A DNA stretch of 64,000 nt from Serripes groenlandicus. Its lineage: Eukaryota > Mollusca > Bivalvia > Cardiida > Cardiidae. The notes under the pieces are model-generated. The model worked only from the letters and a program-made list of their open reading frames with translations, ran no database searches and was not told the origin of the DNA. This document shows, one piece after another, positions 21,030 through 31,497 of this stretch. The translations under genes and the position numbers were made by a program. The number at the start of each line of letters is the position of its first letter. Within the stretch, counting starts at the first letter, position 1. The stretch is taken from NCBI GenBank assembly GCA_031761405.1, contig JASEVX010000001.1, positions 42,869,587-42,933,586 of the forward strand. Direction: 5' to 3'.

Positions 21030-22339
21030 TGCGCTAAACAGATCCCTGCAAGTGGAGGTTTCATGAAGAAATACTGGGTGTACAGATGTAACTATTATAG
21101 ATGGATATGCTCTACTTTGGACCATACATTGGCCAGAACAGGGGATAGAACTGGATTACGTTGCAAACCTTAAACGACGTGTCGCAGCATATCTAGAGAG
21201 CAGTGACGTTTACCTGATATTTGATAGGTACGATGACTTCAGCATTTAGTCTGTAGCTAGGGGCGGTAGAAAAACAGGCGTAAGTCGAATCCTTCAATTA
21301 AACCCCAAAACAGTGTTGCCTGCACAAAATGTTGTCTTGATGGTAGTGGAGAATAAGAAACAGCCCATGAAGATAATATGCAATAAACTAACGCGGGATA
21401 TGTGGTTCCATACCTGTCTTAACGGTCGCAAACTGGTGATAACAGGAGAAGACCCCTATCCTGTAGAAATCGCCAATGAGGGTGAAGACATCAAGGCCAG
21501 ATATTGAAACGTCGCATGAGGAAGCGGACATTATCATAGTCCAACAGGTTCTGAAGGGGGAAATGATGCTACGCAACTGACAATTGTGTCTTATGATACA
21601 GACGTTTTTGTGCTGCTCCTTTAACCTTATGAAAGAGCAAAACTTAGCCTTCAAATGACCATGGAATCTCCCACCAAAGGGAGGACAGTTGTAGACATCA
21701 AGTTGACAGTAGAAAAACAGCGTAAGATCATCAAGGAACTCCTGCCTGCTCATGCAGTATTCGGATGTGACACCGTAGCTTGCTACATTGGGGTTGGCAA
21801 GGGCTCTGTTGTAAAGATTATTAGAGCTGGCTGTGATCTGTCCGCCATTGGTGAAATTGACTCCCCTCTAGAAAAAGTTATATTGCAAGCAACTGCCTTC
21901 ATTTCGGCCTGCTACGGAGTGAAACAAAGTGGTTCCATGGACACAAGGATACAAGTTTAGGGATCTAAGAATGGCAAGGGTCATGTATCAGCACCAAAAG
22001 TGTGTGCTATACCTCCGACTGAGGAGGTTTTCTGAGAAAGTGAAACGGGCACACTTTCCAGCCATCTTGTGGAGAAATATTAAGCTGAAGGACCCTCCTC
22101 CGCGAAGCCCTGAAGATTTTGGATGGAAAAATGACTTGAACAATAAATCACTTATGCCGATAACCGTACCTAATGGTTTCAAACTTGCACCATACTGTAT
22201 CCTGGACTTAATTCTGTGTGGGTGCAAAAGTCAAAGCCTATGCAGCTCTAGGAGATGTAGCTGTCTGATTCATGGCCTTCCATGTACAATGTTTTGTGCA
22301 TGTTACTCTATTGGATGTTCTCGCTCAGAAGTAATTTGA
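21030..22339 (+). pseudogene. C-terminal fragment of the same family, Cys-rich tail, several breaks
   Basis: Plus-strand segments in order: LQVEVS (stop at 21064), DGYALLWTIHWPEQG and DVYLIFDRYDDFSI (stop TAG at 21247), TVLPAQNVVLMVVENKKQ and KLVITGEDPYPVEI, a frameshift near 21500 into DIETSHEEADIIIVQQVL, another near 21555, YDTDVFVLLL (stop at 21622), MTMESP, LPAHAVFGCDTVACYIG, ATAFISACYGVKQSGSM, a frameshift near 21950, then KVKRAHFPAILWRN and a tail with ten cysteines (CGCKSQSLCSSRRCSC, CTMFCAC) ending at TGA 22337. DVYLIFDRYDD, YDTDVF and GCDT hint at an acidic, PIN/FEN-like nuclease core (inference). The Cys-rich tail resembles a metal-binding CXC-type motif. No intact frame remains, so it is a pseudogene. 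Confidence 0.85.
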
Positions 22340-23011
22340 TGATAACATCAGAGAAGTTATAGCCAAGGTGACAGCCCTCCATGTTTAGTTTCTACAAAAA
22401 ATAATTCGAGCCATCATGACGGTGATTTGAATATCATTGTCTCATGTGAAATTGCGGTTTTTAATACGAATTGTAATGTTCTGAATATCAAAGGGTTAAA
22501 CTGACTTTAGGTCAGGTAATCGTCAGCAAATTCACGAGCCCAACTACGTGTAATCATCTGAAGAACATTCTGATATGTGAATGATTGTGTGTCCTCTGTA
22601 AAGTACTCGTACATGTAGGGAACAATTCATCACTTTTCAATGAGCAAGTGTTTGGAATTAGGAAGAAAGGGTTAACATAGTTAATCTGATCAGAATTTAT
22701 TTTCTATCATGATCTTCCTTTATCATCAATACATGTAGACCAATGAATTATTACAAATATGTAACAAGGTGAAAACAGAATTTGAACAGGGTCTTTCTGT
22801 CAGATAAATTTAAACCCAATTTCCCTGTAGTATTTACTCGGAATTAGCCAGCGAAGGGTTAATTCACACTGAAATGACCATAACTTAGTTATATCTGATA
22901 TCATTCCCATAACTGTTCTTTGTTCTGGTCAGAAATAAATAATTTTAATAAAATGTTTGACAAAATAATGAAAAATCTTTTTTTGTTGAATTTCTTTAGG
23001 AATTTGAAAAT
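22340..23011. other. Gene-free stretch, nothing firm
   Basis: Three AAAGGGTTAA-type motifs occur (22490, 22668, 22855) without matching left ends, so these may be worn D or A ends. No coding signal. Confidence 0.4.
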
Positions 23012-23152
23012 AAAGGGTTAATATCTAAATTTCCCCAAAGTTGACAAGCGGTCACCCTCTTTGATCTTGAAGAGTAACCCATAGACTACCAAAATCAGTT
23101 GAGAAAAAAACTTTAACCGGCAATTCCACGTTCAGCCTATTGGCTCCCGGAC
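23012..23152 (-). repeat. C repeat, minus copy
   Basis: AAGGGTTAATATCTAAATTT, GCGGTCACCCTCTTTGATCT, AGAGTAACCCATAGACTACC, AACTTTAACCGGCAATTCCA, GGCTCCCGGACT: the reverse of 18720-18872 in the same order. Confidence 0.75.
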
Positions 23153-23178
23153 TATTGTACTTCAACTGTTTCAAGATG

Positions 23179-23376
23179 TTAACTCTTTCAGCATATTGAG
23201 CTTTTTGCAAACAATGCAGATTCAGGTGAGTCAGCTCGTAACGAGCTGTCTCACCAGAAATCTGCATTGTTTGCCTTTTATTTATCAAAATAGACCAAAC
23301 TTTTATTACAAGGGAAAAGGACACACCATATTTTGAACATGGAAGACTTTAAACAACTCGGCGCTGAAAGAGTTAA
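23179..23376. mobile_element. D MITE, TTAA to TTAA
   Basis: TTAACTCTTTCAGCATATTG (a 15-base deletion removes GCGCCAAAGGCAA) to CTCGGCGCTGAAAGAGTTAA. Hairpin GTGAGTCAGCTCGTAACGAG, CTGTCTCAC. Confidence 0.9.
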
Positions 23377-23454
23377 CATTTTCTACGTTGCATGTTTAGT
23401 AATGTCGTAAGACTGGTAAACGAATAGACAAACATTTTGAAGCCATGTAAACTA

Positions 23455-23650
23455 TCCCTTTCCCATTTGCAGACGTATTTTGACGCATCTACAGCAGACG
23501 ATTCTTTAGCATAATGAGTAATTTCTCTATTTGCAACAATGTTTTCAACACTATTCAATATTTTTTACAGATATGTCCTATCTTTAACCAGATATTTTCG
23601 AAGTCATCTACCGTTCTTTGTTCTATGTTTGGAAAAGTTGATACCGTCCG
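23455..23650. mobile_element. A MITE, worn
   Basis: ATCCCTTTCCCATTTGCAGA, ATTTTGACGCATCTACAGCA, centre reduced to AATGAGTAATTTCTCTATTT, right half hard to follow after 23600. Confidence 0.6.
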
Positions 23651-23685
23651 TGATTCTCCTACTTTTTCCGTTTCGAAATTCAATC

Positions 23686-23907
23686 TTAAACCTTTCCCAC
23701 ACACAGCAAATCTGCAGCAGACGATTTTTTCCCCTCAAAAATATGGAAAATCCCTATAATTGAAGGTATAATAACTGAAAAAAGTTGCAAACATTGTGAC
23801 TAAAGTAGAAATTGTTCATCTTTAGAAATGTCTGAATATACACACTGTTTTCAAGAGTCGTCTGCTGCAGATTTGTCAACATGCGTCTATAGATAGAAAC
23901 GGATTAA
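23686..23907. mobile_element. A MITE, TTAA to TTAA
   Basis: TTAAACCTTTCCCACACACA to TAGATAGAAACGGATTAA. The central palindrome is disrupted (AAATTGTTCATCTTTAGAAA). Confidence 0.8.
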
Positions 23908-24008
23908 ATAAGGCTAAGCCTGTCCATTTCCATGATACGACATTGGACGCATCGTTTCAGATGTGGTATCTTTCTTCGTAGGTTTGCCAGTCTGATTTTC
24001 TACCTGAA

Positions 24009-24510
24009 GCACTTTCCCCTTTATAGACGCGTTTGACACATCTGCATCAGACGACTCTTGAGCAATTACTCCTTTTTTACACGTCGAGTCCCGGTAGCTT
24101 AGTCGGTAACGACGCGGGCTGTCAATCAAGGGGTTGTGAGTTCGAATCCCGGCTCGGCCAACTTTCTTTCCGACGTTTAACAAACGTCATTGCGACATGC
24201 GTCTTTCGTCTTCCACCAATAAGTCTATGTGGAAAAGCAGCCAGTTGCTTGTGAAGTTGGTTGTGTGGAGTACTGGTGTGCGAAAACCAGGAAACACATG
24301 AGTAGGTGAACTGGCCGCCATGATATGACTGAGAAATTGTTAAAAACGGCGTTAAACCCCAATCAATCAATCAATCAATCAATCCTTTTTTACACAATGT
24401 TTTCGACCCTTTTATATAATTATACTTTTATGTATTGAGATGGTGTTACTTTAAGCTACATCTGTGTTAATTCGTTTGCTGCAGATGTGTTGTATGTGGG
24501 AAATGGTTAA
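24009..24510. mobile_element. A MITE split by a SINE-1
   Basis: Left part 24009-24082 (CACTTTCCCCTTTATAGACG, CATCAGACGACTCTTGAGCA) and right part 24383-24510 (CACAATGTTTTCGACCCTTT, GATGTGTTGTATGTGGGAAA, GGTTAA). Together they form one A copy. Confidence 0.85.
24083..24382 (+). mobile_element. SINE-1, full length, reference copy
   Basis: tRNA-like head with box A (TAGCTTAGTCGGTAACGACG) and box B (GAGTTCGAATCCCGG), a body with CATTGCGACATGCGTCTTTC, CAGCCAGTTGCTTGTGAAGT and TGGAGTACTGGTGTGCGAAA, a conserved 3' part (GGCCGCCATGATATGACTGA, AACGGCGTTAAACCCC) and an (AATC)6-7 tail. A perfect 13-bp duplication, TCCTTTTTTACAC, flanks it (24070-24082 and 24383-24395), proving retroposition. Likely moved by a LINE that recognises the tail (inference). 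It resembles the V-type SINEs of molluscs. Confidence 0.94.
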
Positions 24511-24617
24511 TGAATAACCGTCTGTAAACGTCTTCATGTATTACACAATTATGATTTTATCAATACTAATAATCAATCATTATAGTTCATTTTTTAATAA
24601 ACTTTTAGAACGTAAGT

Positions 24618-24962
24618 CGGGGGCGTAGCTTTGCAATAGTCAATGTGTAGGCCGTCTCGTGAGAAAATCAACATTGTGGACTCTGCGTAAAGTATCGACC
24701 CGGATCAGCCTAAGCATGCCACACAGGCGTACCCGGATAGATACTTTTCGCCTCCTGTGGATTTTCTGTTACAGGAATAACTACTCTATACATCTATCCC
24801 CCCTAAGACGGAATGTGTCGGCCGGATCAGTCTGCGCGGACAGCGCTGGCTGATCTGGTCGATACATTACGCAGATGTCTATCGCCGCAGCTGCACTTTG
24901 GGGCATTTTGAGAAAAAATGTGTAGGCACGTGCCTACAGTGCCTAAAGGGAGCTACGCCCCT
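24618..24962 (+). mobile_element. E element carrying a B element
   Basis: Ends GGGGGCGTAGCTTTGC and GGGAGCTACGCCCCT are inverted. GTAAGT on both sides (24612-24617, 24963-24968) may be the target duplication. Inside, from about 24648 to 24880, lies most of a B element whose left tip is fused to E sequence (GTGTAGGCCGTCTCGTGAGA). Confidence 0.85.
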
Positions 24963-25000
24963 GTAAGTTTAGTTTATATATTTACATTGATCAAATTAAA

Positions 25001-25013
25001 GTGTGTGTGTGTG

Positions 25014-25092
<79 letters not shown>
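25001..25092. repeat. (GT)n microsatellite, 92 bp
   Basis: GT repeated with one C substitution at 25020. It creates a meaningless VCVCV reading frame. Confidence 0.99.
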
Positions 25093-25096
<4 letters not shown>

Positions 25097-25113
25097 TTAC
25101 ATAAACAGAAACT

Positions 25114-25300
25114 GATCCCCGGTAACTGAGTCGACAGCGAAGCGGGCTATCATTTCAGGGCCACTGTAACAATCGTCATTCGTCTTCCAACAATAGGTTT
25201 TCAGTATATGCGGAAAAGTATCCTGGTGTGAGAAAGCCAGGATAAACAGAATGTAAACGGGTAGCCTTCATAGGCGTGAACATCGATGACAAAGGAGGTG
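25114..25300 (+). mobile_element. SINE-1, worn
   Basis: CCCCGGTAACTGAGTCGACA keeps box A in outline, box B is lost, then CGTCATTCGTCTTCCAACAA, TGCGGAAAAGTATCCTGGTG and GAAAGCCAGGATAAACAGAA. It follows directly on the GT tract. Confidence 0.65.
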
Positions 25301-25309
25301 AAGCCCATC

Positions 25310-25447
25310 TGAAAAAAACTTCTGTAAAGCAGTCTCCATTTAAATCCTTATTATGGACGTACAGACCTTATTATGGTCCTGTTCCATACGTGTACTTATT
25401 ACGTTAAGGTTGATTTTCGTAGGGCACCACACATTTCAAGATGTCTC
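25310..25447 (+). mobile_element. F element, right part
   Basis: AACTTCTGTAAAGCAGTCTC, CATTTAAATCCTTATTATGG, then ATTACGTTAAGGTTGATTTT and GTAGGGCACCAC. The GTGTAGATC start block is missing. Confidence 0.65.
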
Positions 25448-25621
25448 TGTCGAGCAAATAACGTTAGGATCAGAATCCATTGGTGTACAGACATATATGT
25501 ATCTATACTGATCACACAAACTAAGAGTTAAAACTGTTGAATTGACCTGTGATTTTTAAAAACCTCATTTATAATCATCCATCAACGCAAACAGTAACGT
25601 CAACACGTCATGGGAAATCCG

Positions 25622-25855
25622 TTAACCCTTTCGCACATACAACACATCTGCAGCAGACGACTTGGAAAACATTGTGACAACAATCTGAAAAATGTCCATA
25701 AAAGCAGGGTGAGTGTTTTTTAATACACTCACCCTGTTTAATACACTCACCCTGATAAAAGATAGCGTAATTGTTTAATAGAGTTGAAAACATTGTGGGC
25801 CAAAGGAGAAATTGGTCATCATGAGCAATTTCACCTTTGGCAGCAATGTTTTCGC
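25622..25855. mobile_element. A MITE with an added short duplication
   Basis: TTAACCCTTTCGCACATACA, centre GAAATTGGTCATCATGAGCA; the right arm stops after GCAATGTTTTCGCAGG. An insertion at 25707-25753 contains AATACACTCACCCTG twice and its inverse CAGGGTGAGTGTTTTTTAAT. Confidence 0.8.
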
Positions 25856-26194
25856 AGGTGGGTTATATCGGTATGCAAGGTAAATCAAGTTAAGAATCAA
25901 TCTGACATCACGTGTAGTCCTTTCAAAGCTTATCAGTTAATTGAAATCCATGCAAAATACCTGTGGGAGACAGTTTTTCTTTGTGGATCGCCGTTTTCTT
26001 GATTTAAAGGTCGCAGACTCGAATCCCGTAAGACAGAGCTTATCAAATTGGGATCTTCACTTACACTCGGCGGTTGATGAGTATCAATGAAGTAGGTAGG
26101 CATCAAAAGTAGTAGATTAAAATCTTGGAACTTGTTTCGGAGTCGATTGAAGATGAGACAAGCGGCGGTCTGTGAAAATCCACCGTTTGGCACT

Positions 26195-26400
26195 TAGCGA
26201 TCGTTGTATACCTAGATCCGCCAGCGCAGCCGTGCAGTCTGATCTTGATATGGACTGTTCGCTAGTTAGTCATAGAAGGTTTTAAGAAACTTTTTTAGAG
26301 CAGGTTCCATATTTATCCTTTAGCATGGATGGACTTGCAGGTGTTTTCACACATGTAATACTAACTTTCGTGTAGCCTTTCATAGAGTACCGCTTCAATA
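26195..26400 (+). mobile_element. F element
   Basis: CTAGATCCGCCAGCGCAGCC, CAGTCTGATCTTGATATGGA, CATAGAAGGTTTTAAGAAAC, TCCATATTTATCCTTTAGCA, GACTTGCAGGTGTTTTCACA. Confidence 0.72.
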
Positions 26401-26989
26401 ATCTTAACTTGAACACTTAAATCCTTCTATTTTGTTCATTACATACCTTTGAAAACTCTCTGGTGGTAATGAGAAATTACAAATTACAAATATAAAATAT
26501 CTTCTTTTTCAACAATGACTTGAAATATATGTAAAACAAAATTTCAAAACACTCGTACACTTGTTTTTAAAGAACCTAATACTAAAACAAAATATAAAGT
26601 AGTGAACAGTTTAACAAATAATATGCATCTTTCCACTGCGAAAAGGGGGTCTGACTGCATAATGCTGATATAATTCAACAATAATTACACTGACAAAATA
26701 TGTTAATTCTCAAAACGTGCTTCATTGAGCCCTACCAGTCTAATTAAATGATCTAATAAGATTTCAAATCAAAATATTCAGTTTCGTGCATGATGATGAT
26801 GAGACAGTCCGACGACAAATGCTGATCATGACTGTATAAGGTCGCAAACCATTATGTATGTCTTTATGTGGCACGGTGTATCATGAATCAATAACGAAAT
26901 AAATTTCACTCTCCAACAATTTATCTAAATAAATCATTAAATCCTTGTAATTAACTGTATGTAGATTGTGTTAAATGTGTAGGACGTTT
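26401..26989. other. Gene-free stretch, nothing recognised
   Basis: AT-rich, with no repeat or coding signal that I can support. Confidence 0.4.
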
Positions 26990-27203
26990 TACACCGCTTT
27001 CAACAGTATTTCAGACATTTCACGGCGTTTTCTGGATTCATTGCCGGTTGTGTTGTTACGTTTATCCTGACACGAGCGCGTCTGTTTAAGTACCATCCCG
27101 GCAACCATAAGCGCCAAGGAGAGAAGCCACTACTACCATTGTTAAAGTCATTGTTATGACTCGACAGCGGATCGAACCCAGTCACGATTCAGCCGCTCTA
27201 ACA
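26990..27203 (-). mobile_element. SINE-2, worn head
   Basis: TTTTACACCGCTTTCAACAG, TTTCACGGCGTTTTCTGGAT, CCCGGCAACCATAAGCGCCA, AGGAGAGAAGCCACTACTAC, TTATGACTCGACAGCGGATC, AGCCGCTCTAAC. The box A part has drifted. Confidence 0.78.
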
Positions 27204-27232
27204 TGTATACATATACATGTATACTCGATGTG

Positions 27233-27462
27233 TTAACCCTTTCCCTCATATGGCAATTATGCAGCAGACGACTTTGAACATATTTTGTCAAAAAATAGAA
27301 AATCTCTATAATAGAATGGATAACCTATGACGAAAAGTGGAAAACATTGTGTCAAAAGGAGAAATTGCTCGTTTTGAGCAATTTCTTCTTTTGTCACTAT
27401 GTTTTCAAAAAGCCGTCTGCTGCAGAGGCATCAGAAAGCGTCTATATAAGGGAAAGGGTTAA
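27233..27462. mobile_element. A MITE, intact TTAA to TTAA
   Basis: TTAACCCTTTCCCTCATATG to TATAAGGGAAAGGGTTAA. Very close to 4703-4932 and 5630-5858 in sequence and orientation, so a young subtype. Confidence 0.92.
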
Positions 27463-27769
27463 CCTGCAGAATATATACGACTCTATAGTTAAATATAACC
27501 ATTCATGTGTTCAAAAACGATGGCGTGATGACCCGAAATTCCAAATATTTTGACATGAATCTAAACTAACGACTCTAATCTGATATGTCTGGATTGTGAT
27601 TCAATTGTTCACGTATAAACCGTAAACTTATTCTGACAGTAAAATAACAAAAAGAATGTCAGAAAATGTGGTAGTTTTCATTGCGGGCAATTTCAACTTA
27701 TCATAATCTTTCTTAAAATGACATATCTTGCACACCACTGCGTAAATCGTAGACTTTGTGAGGGAATTC

Positions 27770-27885
27770 ATTTCAAATACAACACATCTGCAGCAGATGA
27801 ATTATCTCTAGAATTAATTATATAATAACTGAATAGAGCTTAAAACATTCTGGCAAAAGGGAAATTGCTCATTATGGGCAAGATT
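27770..27885. mobile_element. A MITE, left half
   Basis: AATACAACACATCTGCAGCA, AGAGCTTAAAACATTCTGGC, GGGAAATTGCTCATTATGGG; the right half is gone and a D element begins within 15 bp. Confidence 0.6.
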
Positions 27886-27894
27886 TAACTATTT

Positions 27895-28052
27895 CAGCGC
27901 CGAAGACAATAGTAGGGTCCGTGCAAACACTATAGATGCAGGTGAGTCAGCTCGTGAAGAGCTGTCTCACCTTAAATCAGCATTGATTTCCTTTTGGCTA
28001 TCAACATATTTCAAAACCTTTCATTTCATTACAAAAGGAAAATGAAGGATTT
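27895..28052. mobile_element. D MITE, right end lost
   Basis: TTAACTATTTCAGCGCCGAA, hairpin GTGAGTCAGCTCGTGAAGAG, CTGTCTCACC, then GCATTGATTTCCTTTTGGCT. The terminal GGCGCTGAAAG is absent. Confidence 0.75.
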
Positions 28053-28371
28053 TTTTACACGCCTCGTTATTGTACATTCAGTGACTGACATCATGTACGT
28101 TAACACCTGTGTGTGTTTTATTGTTCAAAAACATTTAAATGATATGTTTTTGACACATATATCATCTATACACTAGCAAACCTGCTGAAAGATATCCTTG
28201 TTAAACCCTATATCGCAAGATACCAAAATTAGTATCGGATGGCGTGTGGGGAATTTTCATTGCCCCCCCCCTAAAACAACAATTATGATATATGTTTTAC
28301 AGTAGACGGACTAATATAACCCTAGTTCACACGAGTACCCATTATAGTTGCTCGAAATGGTATACATCCCT

Positions 28372-29365
28372 TAGATGGGTCGAATACTGGGACTTAGTAC
28401 TCGAGTTAGTACTGAGTACTGGGGCTTAGTACTCGAATAAGTACTGAGTACTGGGGCTTAGTACTCGAGTATGTATTGAGTACTGGGGCTTAGTACTCAA
28501 GTAAGTATTGAGTACTGGGGCTTAGTACTCGAGTAAATATAGAGTACTGGGGCTCAGTACTCAAGTAAATACTGAGTACTGGGGCTTAGTACTCGAGTAA
28601 GTACTGAGTACTGGGGCTTAGTACTCGAGTAAGTACTGAGTACTGGGGCTTAGTACACGAGTAAGTACAGTGTACTGGGGCTCAGTACTCGAGTAAATAC
28701 TGAGTATTGGGGCTTAGTACTCGAGTAATTTCTGAGTACTGGGGCTTAGTACTCGAGTAAGTACTGAGTACTGGGGCTTAGTACTCGAGTAAGTACTGGG
28801 GCTTAGTACCCGAGTAAATACTGAGTACTGGGGCTTAGTACTCAAGTAAGTTCTCAGTAATTGGGCTTAGTACTCGAGTAAGTACTGAGTACTGGATGCT
28901 TAGTACTCGAGTAAGAACTGAGTACTGGGGCTTAGTACTCGAGTAAGTACGAGTACTGGGGCTTAGTACTCGAGTAAGTACAGGGGCTTAGTCCCCGAGT
29001 AAGTACTGAGTACTAGGGCTTAGTACTCAAGTAAGTTCTGAGTAATTGGGCTTAGTACTCGAGTAAGTTCTGAGTAATGGGGCTTAGTACTCGAGTAAGT
29101 ACTGAGTAATGGGGCTTAGTACTCGAGTAAGTACTGGGGCTTAGTAACCGAGTAAGTACTGAGTACTGGGGCTTAGTACTCGAGTAAGTACTGAGTACTG
29201 GGGCTTAGTACTCGAGTAAGTACTGGGGCTTAGTACCCGAGTAAGTACTGAGTACTGGGGCTTAGTACCCGAGTAAGTACTGAGTACTGGGGCTAAGTCC
29301 TCGAGTGAGTACTGAGTAATTGGGCTTAGTACTCGAGTAAGTACTGAGTACTGGATGCTTAAGGA
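28372..29365. repeat. 32-bp minisatellite, about 30 copies
   Basis: Typical unit ACTGAGTACTGGGGCTTAGT + ACTCGAGTAAGT. AGTACT and CTCGAG are themselves palindromes, so single strands can fold. Copies vary (CTCAAGT, ACCCGAGT, ACTGGATGC) and several lack the GAGTACT step, giving about 22-bp short units. Looser AGTAC-rich sequence continues to about 29700. Non-coding. Confidence 0.96.
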
Positions 29366-30867
29366 ATACTAGAGTAAGTACTCATTACTCACTTGTGAGT
29401 GTGTATTCTAGTTAGTACTGAGTATTACTTTAAGTATTCACAAGTACTGTCTGAGTAAAAAATTATTTTAGATTATTATTATATGGTATAAAACTGTGTA
29501 AATGTAGACAATAATGGATCGATATGTTATTCAAATTCTATGTAGAATCAATTTAGGATTTCATAAAGTACTCATGACTCCGAGTCATGAGTACTGGCAA
29601 TTTTGCTTTAGTACGCTAGTAAGTACGAGTACTTGTACTAATAATTTAAGGCAAGTAGTGAGTAGTTGGTACTTAAGTAAGTATGAGTACACGTAGCACA
29701 TCCCTGGCTCATATACGATTGAACGTTTGATACGGGAATTCATTACCGAGTGACATTTGCGCGTTTGTAACAAACGAGTGCTTCTGCGCGATTTGGTTAT
29801 CAGCTGCTGAAATCCACGAGGGAAAAAAATTCTCGTATTAAACTTCCAATGGAAAACATAAACGATCGATGTAAATGAACCTCATTTCATGTATATGACG
29901 TTATAATTTGATAAATGTTTATCAGTTCATGCCGCTTTTTTGGCACGAACGCGCGGGTTTGGCAAGGCACATTTCCTAGCCTAGGACTGGTTTGTTTACT
30001 CAGTGATCATGCATAAGTGCCGTGCTATAACTGAACTAATGTTAAGAATGGCCTTAAATCTCAACCAATCAGTCAATTTTGACACGAACGTGTATTTCAG
30101 CGTTGATGGTGACGTCATTTTATACCGCCATTTCAAGCATCCGGGCAACTGATAACTTACATGGGAATAATTTCTCACTAGGGAATTATAATTTGTCATC
30201 TCCATATATTTCTATAAACATATTCGAATTGTTTTAATATATCTCTGTTTTACGTGTTAAACTCTATGCTCAAGTATCTAATTGGTCAGGAAGCAAGTTC
30301 AATTTCACAATTTTACCAATCGAAATCATAATGTAGGTGCCCAGTTATGGCTACAGCGCATTCTCCAGAGTAAGTTCTCTCTGAGTATCATAATGTTGGT
30401 GCCTAATTGTGGATACTGGATACACAGCAGATTCTCTTATAGTAGTGGTGCCCAGTTGTGACTACAACGAACTATGCATTTGATCAAATATAACCGATGG
30501 GTTCTGTCTGGGATATATTTGACATTAAACTGTCGATTTCTGACTCTAAAGTTCGTAATGGATTGTCGGCTTTTCGATATTAACAATATTTCAATGAAAT
30601 CATGAAGATTTCTTGGCAAACTACAACGACTACAAGTACCATTTCCTGGCACCGCACTTTTGTATCAATTGTCGTGATATTTCTACCACTTTCCAAGTCT
30701 GTGTTATGACCCAACAGGGAATTGGAGCTAGTTCTTTCGCTCTTTAGGCGTGCGTCCTTTCCATTACATCATGAAGTCGTCCAGATGGGTTTTGAAAATC
30801 AAAAACAAAGACACTACAGTTAAACGAGGTGAATACAAATACATATTGAAATACAAAACCTTGGGCG
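29366..30867. other. Gene-free stretch with array remnants and a weak repeat
   Basis: 29560-29700 keeps AGTACTCATGACT-type remnants. 30330-30470 holds three loose copies of GGTGCCCAGTT(A/G)TG(G/A)CTAC about 60-70 bp apart. The rest is unassigned. Confidence 0.45.
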
Positions 30868-31092
30868 TCAACCTTTCCAACATACAACAGATCTGCAGCA
30901 GACGACTTCAAAAGTACTTAGGCATAATATGGAAAATATGGCATAGATGGAAGCGTTACATTGACAAGAAACACAAGCATTATGAGAAAATAAGATATTA
31001 GTAATTTTGAGCAATATCTCCTCTTTTTGCAATGTTTTTAAAGCTCGTTACCGGAGATGTCTCAAAAATGTGTGTGCATGTGAAAGGGTTTA
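30868..31092. mobile_element. A MITE, worn
   Basis: TCAACCTTTCCAACATACAA, CAGATCTGCAGCAGACGACT, TTTTGAGCAATATCTCCTCT, ends GTGCATGTGAAAGGGTTTA. Confidence 0.78.
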
Positions 31093-31369
31093 CTACCAAC
31101 ACATGAAGTAAAGTTTCACTCCCCCAAAACATAATCAATTACATCGGCGGGACCATACAATTGAACCGTAAACACATAGTTTTCCCATAGCACTTCTATT
31201 GTTGATGTAGATATTTGTGTTTACTTTCAAGTTTGATCAAATTGCAGTAAATCTGCACTCTTATCGCTTCTGTCATCTCCGCTATATAAGCCGCAACAAA
31301 CGAAAATGGGAGTTGTGATTCGCTCAGAATTCCCTGTCCGTATGCACGTATTAAGGACCTTATAATGAT

Positions 31370-31445
31370 TGATTTGTGTCATACACCGTTTTCAACAACG
31401 CTTCGTTTATATCAGGACGGTCAATGTACCCTACCGTGTTTCCAA
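31370..31445 (-). mobile_element. SINE tail fragment
   Basis: GTCATACACCGTTTTCAACA, CTTCGTTTATATCAGGACGG, AATGTACCCTACCGTGTTTC, similar to the 3' part of SINE-1/SINE-2 in reverse. No head. Confidence 0.55.
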
Positions 31446-31497
31446 GTAACTGGAAACAAAACTAGAAGTGTGTCCCTATTGGTCCTTATATGATTAT

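Noticed and set aside
24088..24160. tRNA gene
   Set aside because: Has box A and box B, but it continues into a SINE-1 body and tail and is flanked by a 13-bp duplication.
24918..25115. 65-codon frame with VCVCV
   Set aside because: Translation of the GT microsatellite.
28372..29365. Possible CRISPR array
   Set aside because: Units are contiguous with no unique spacers, and the DNA is animal.
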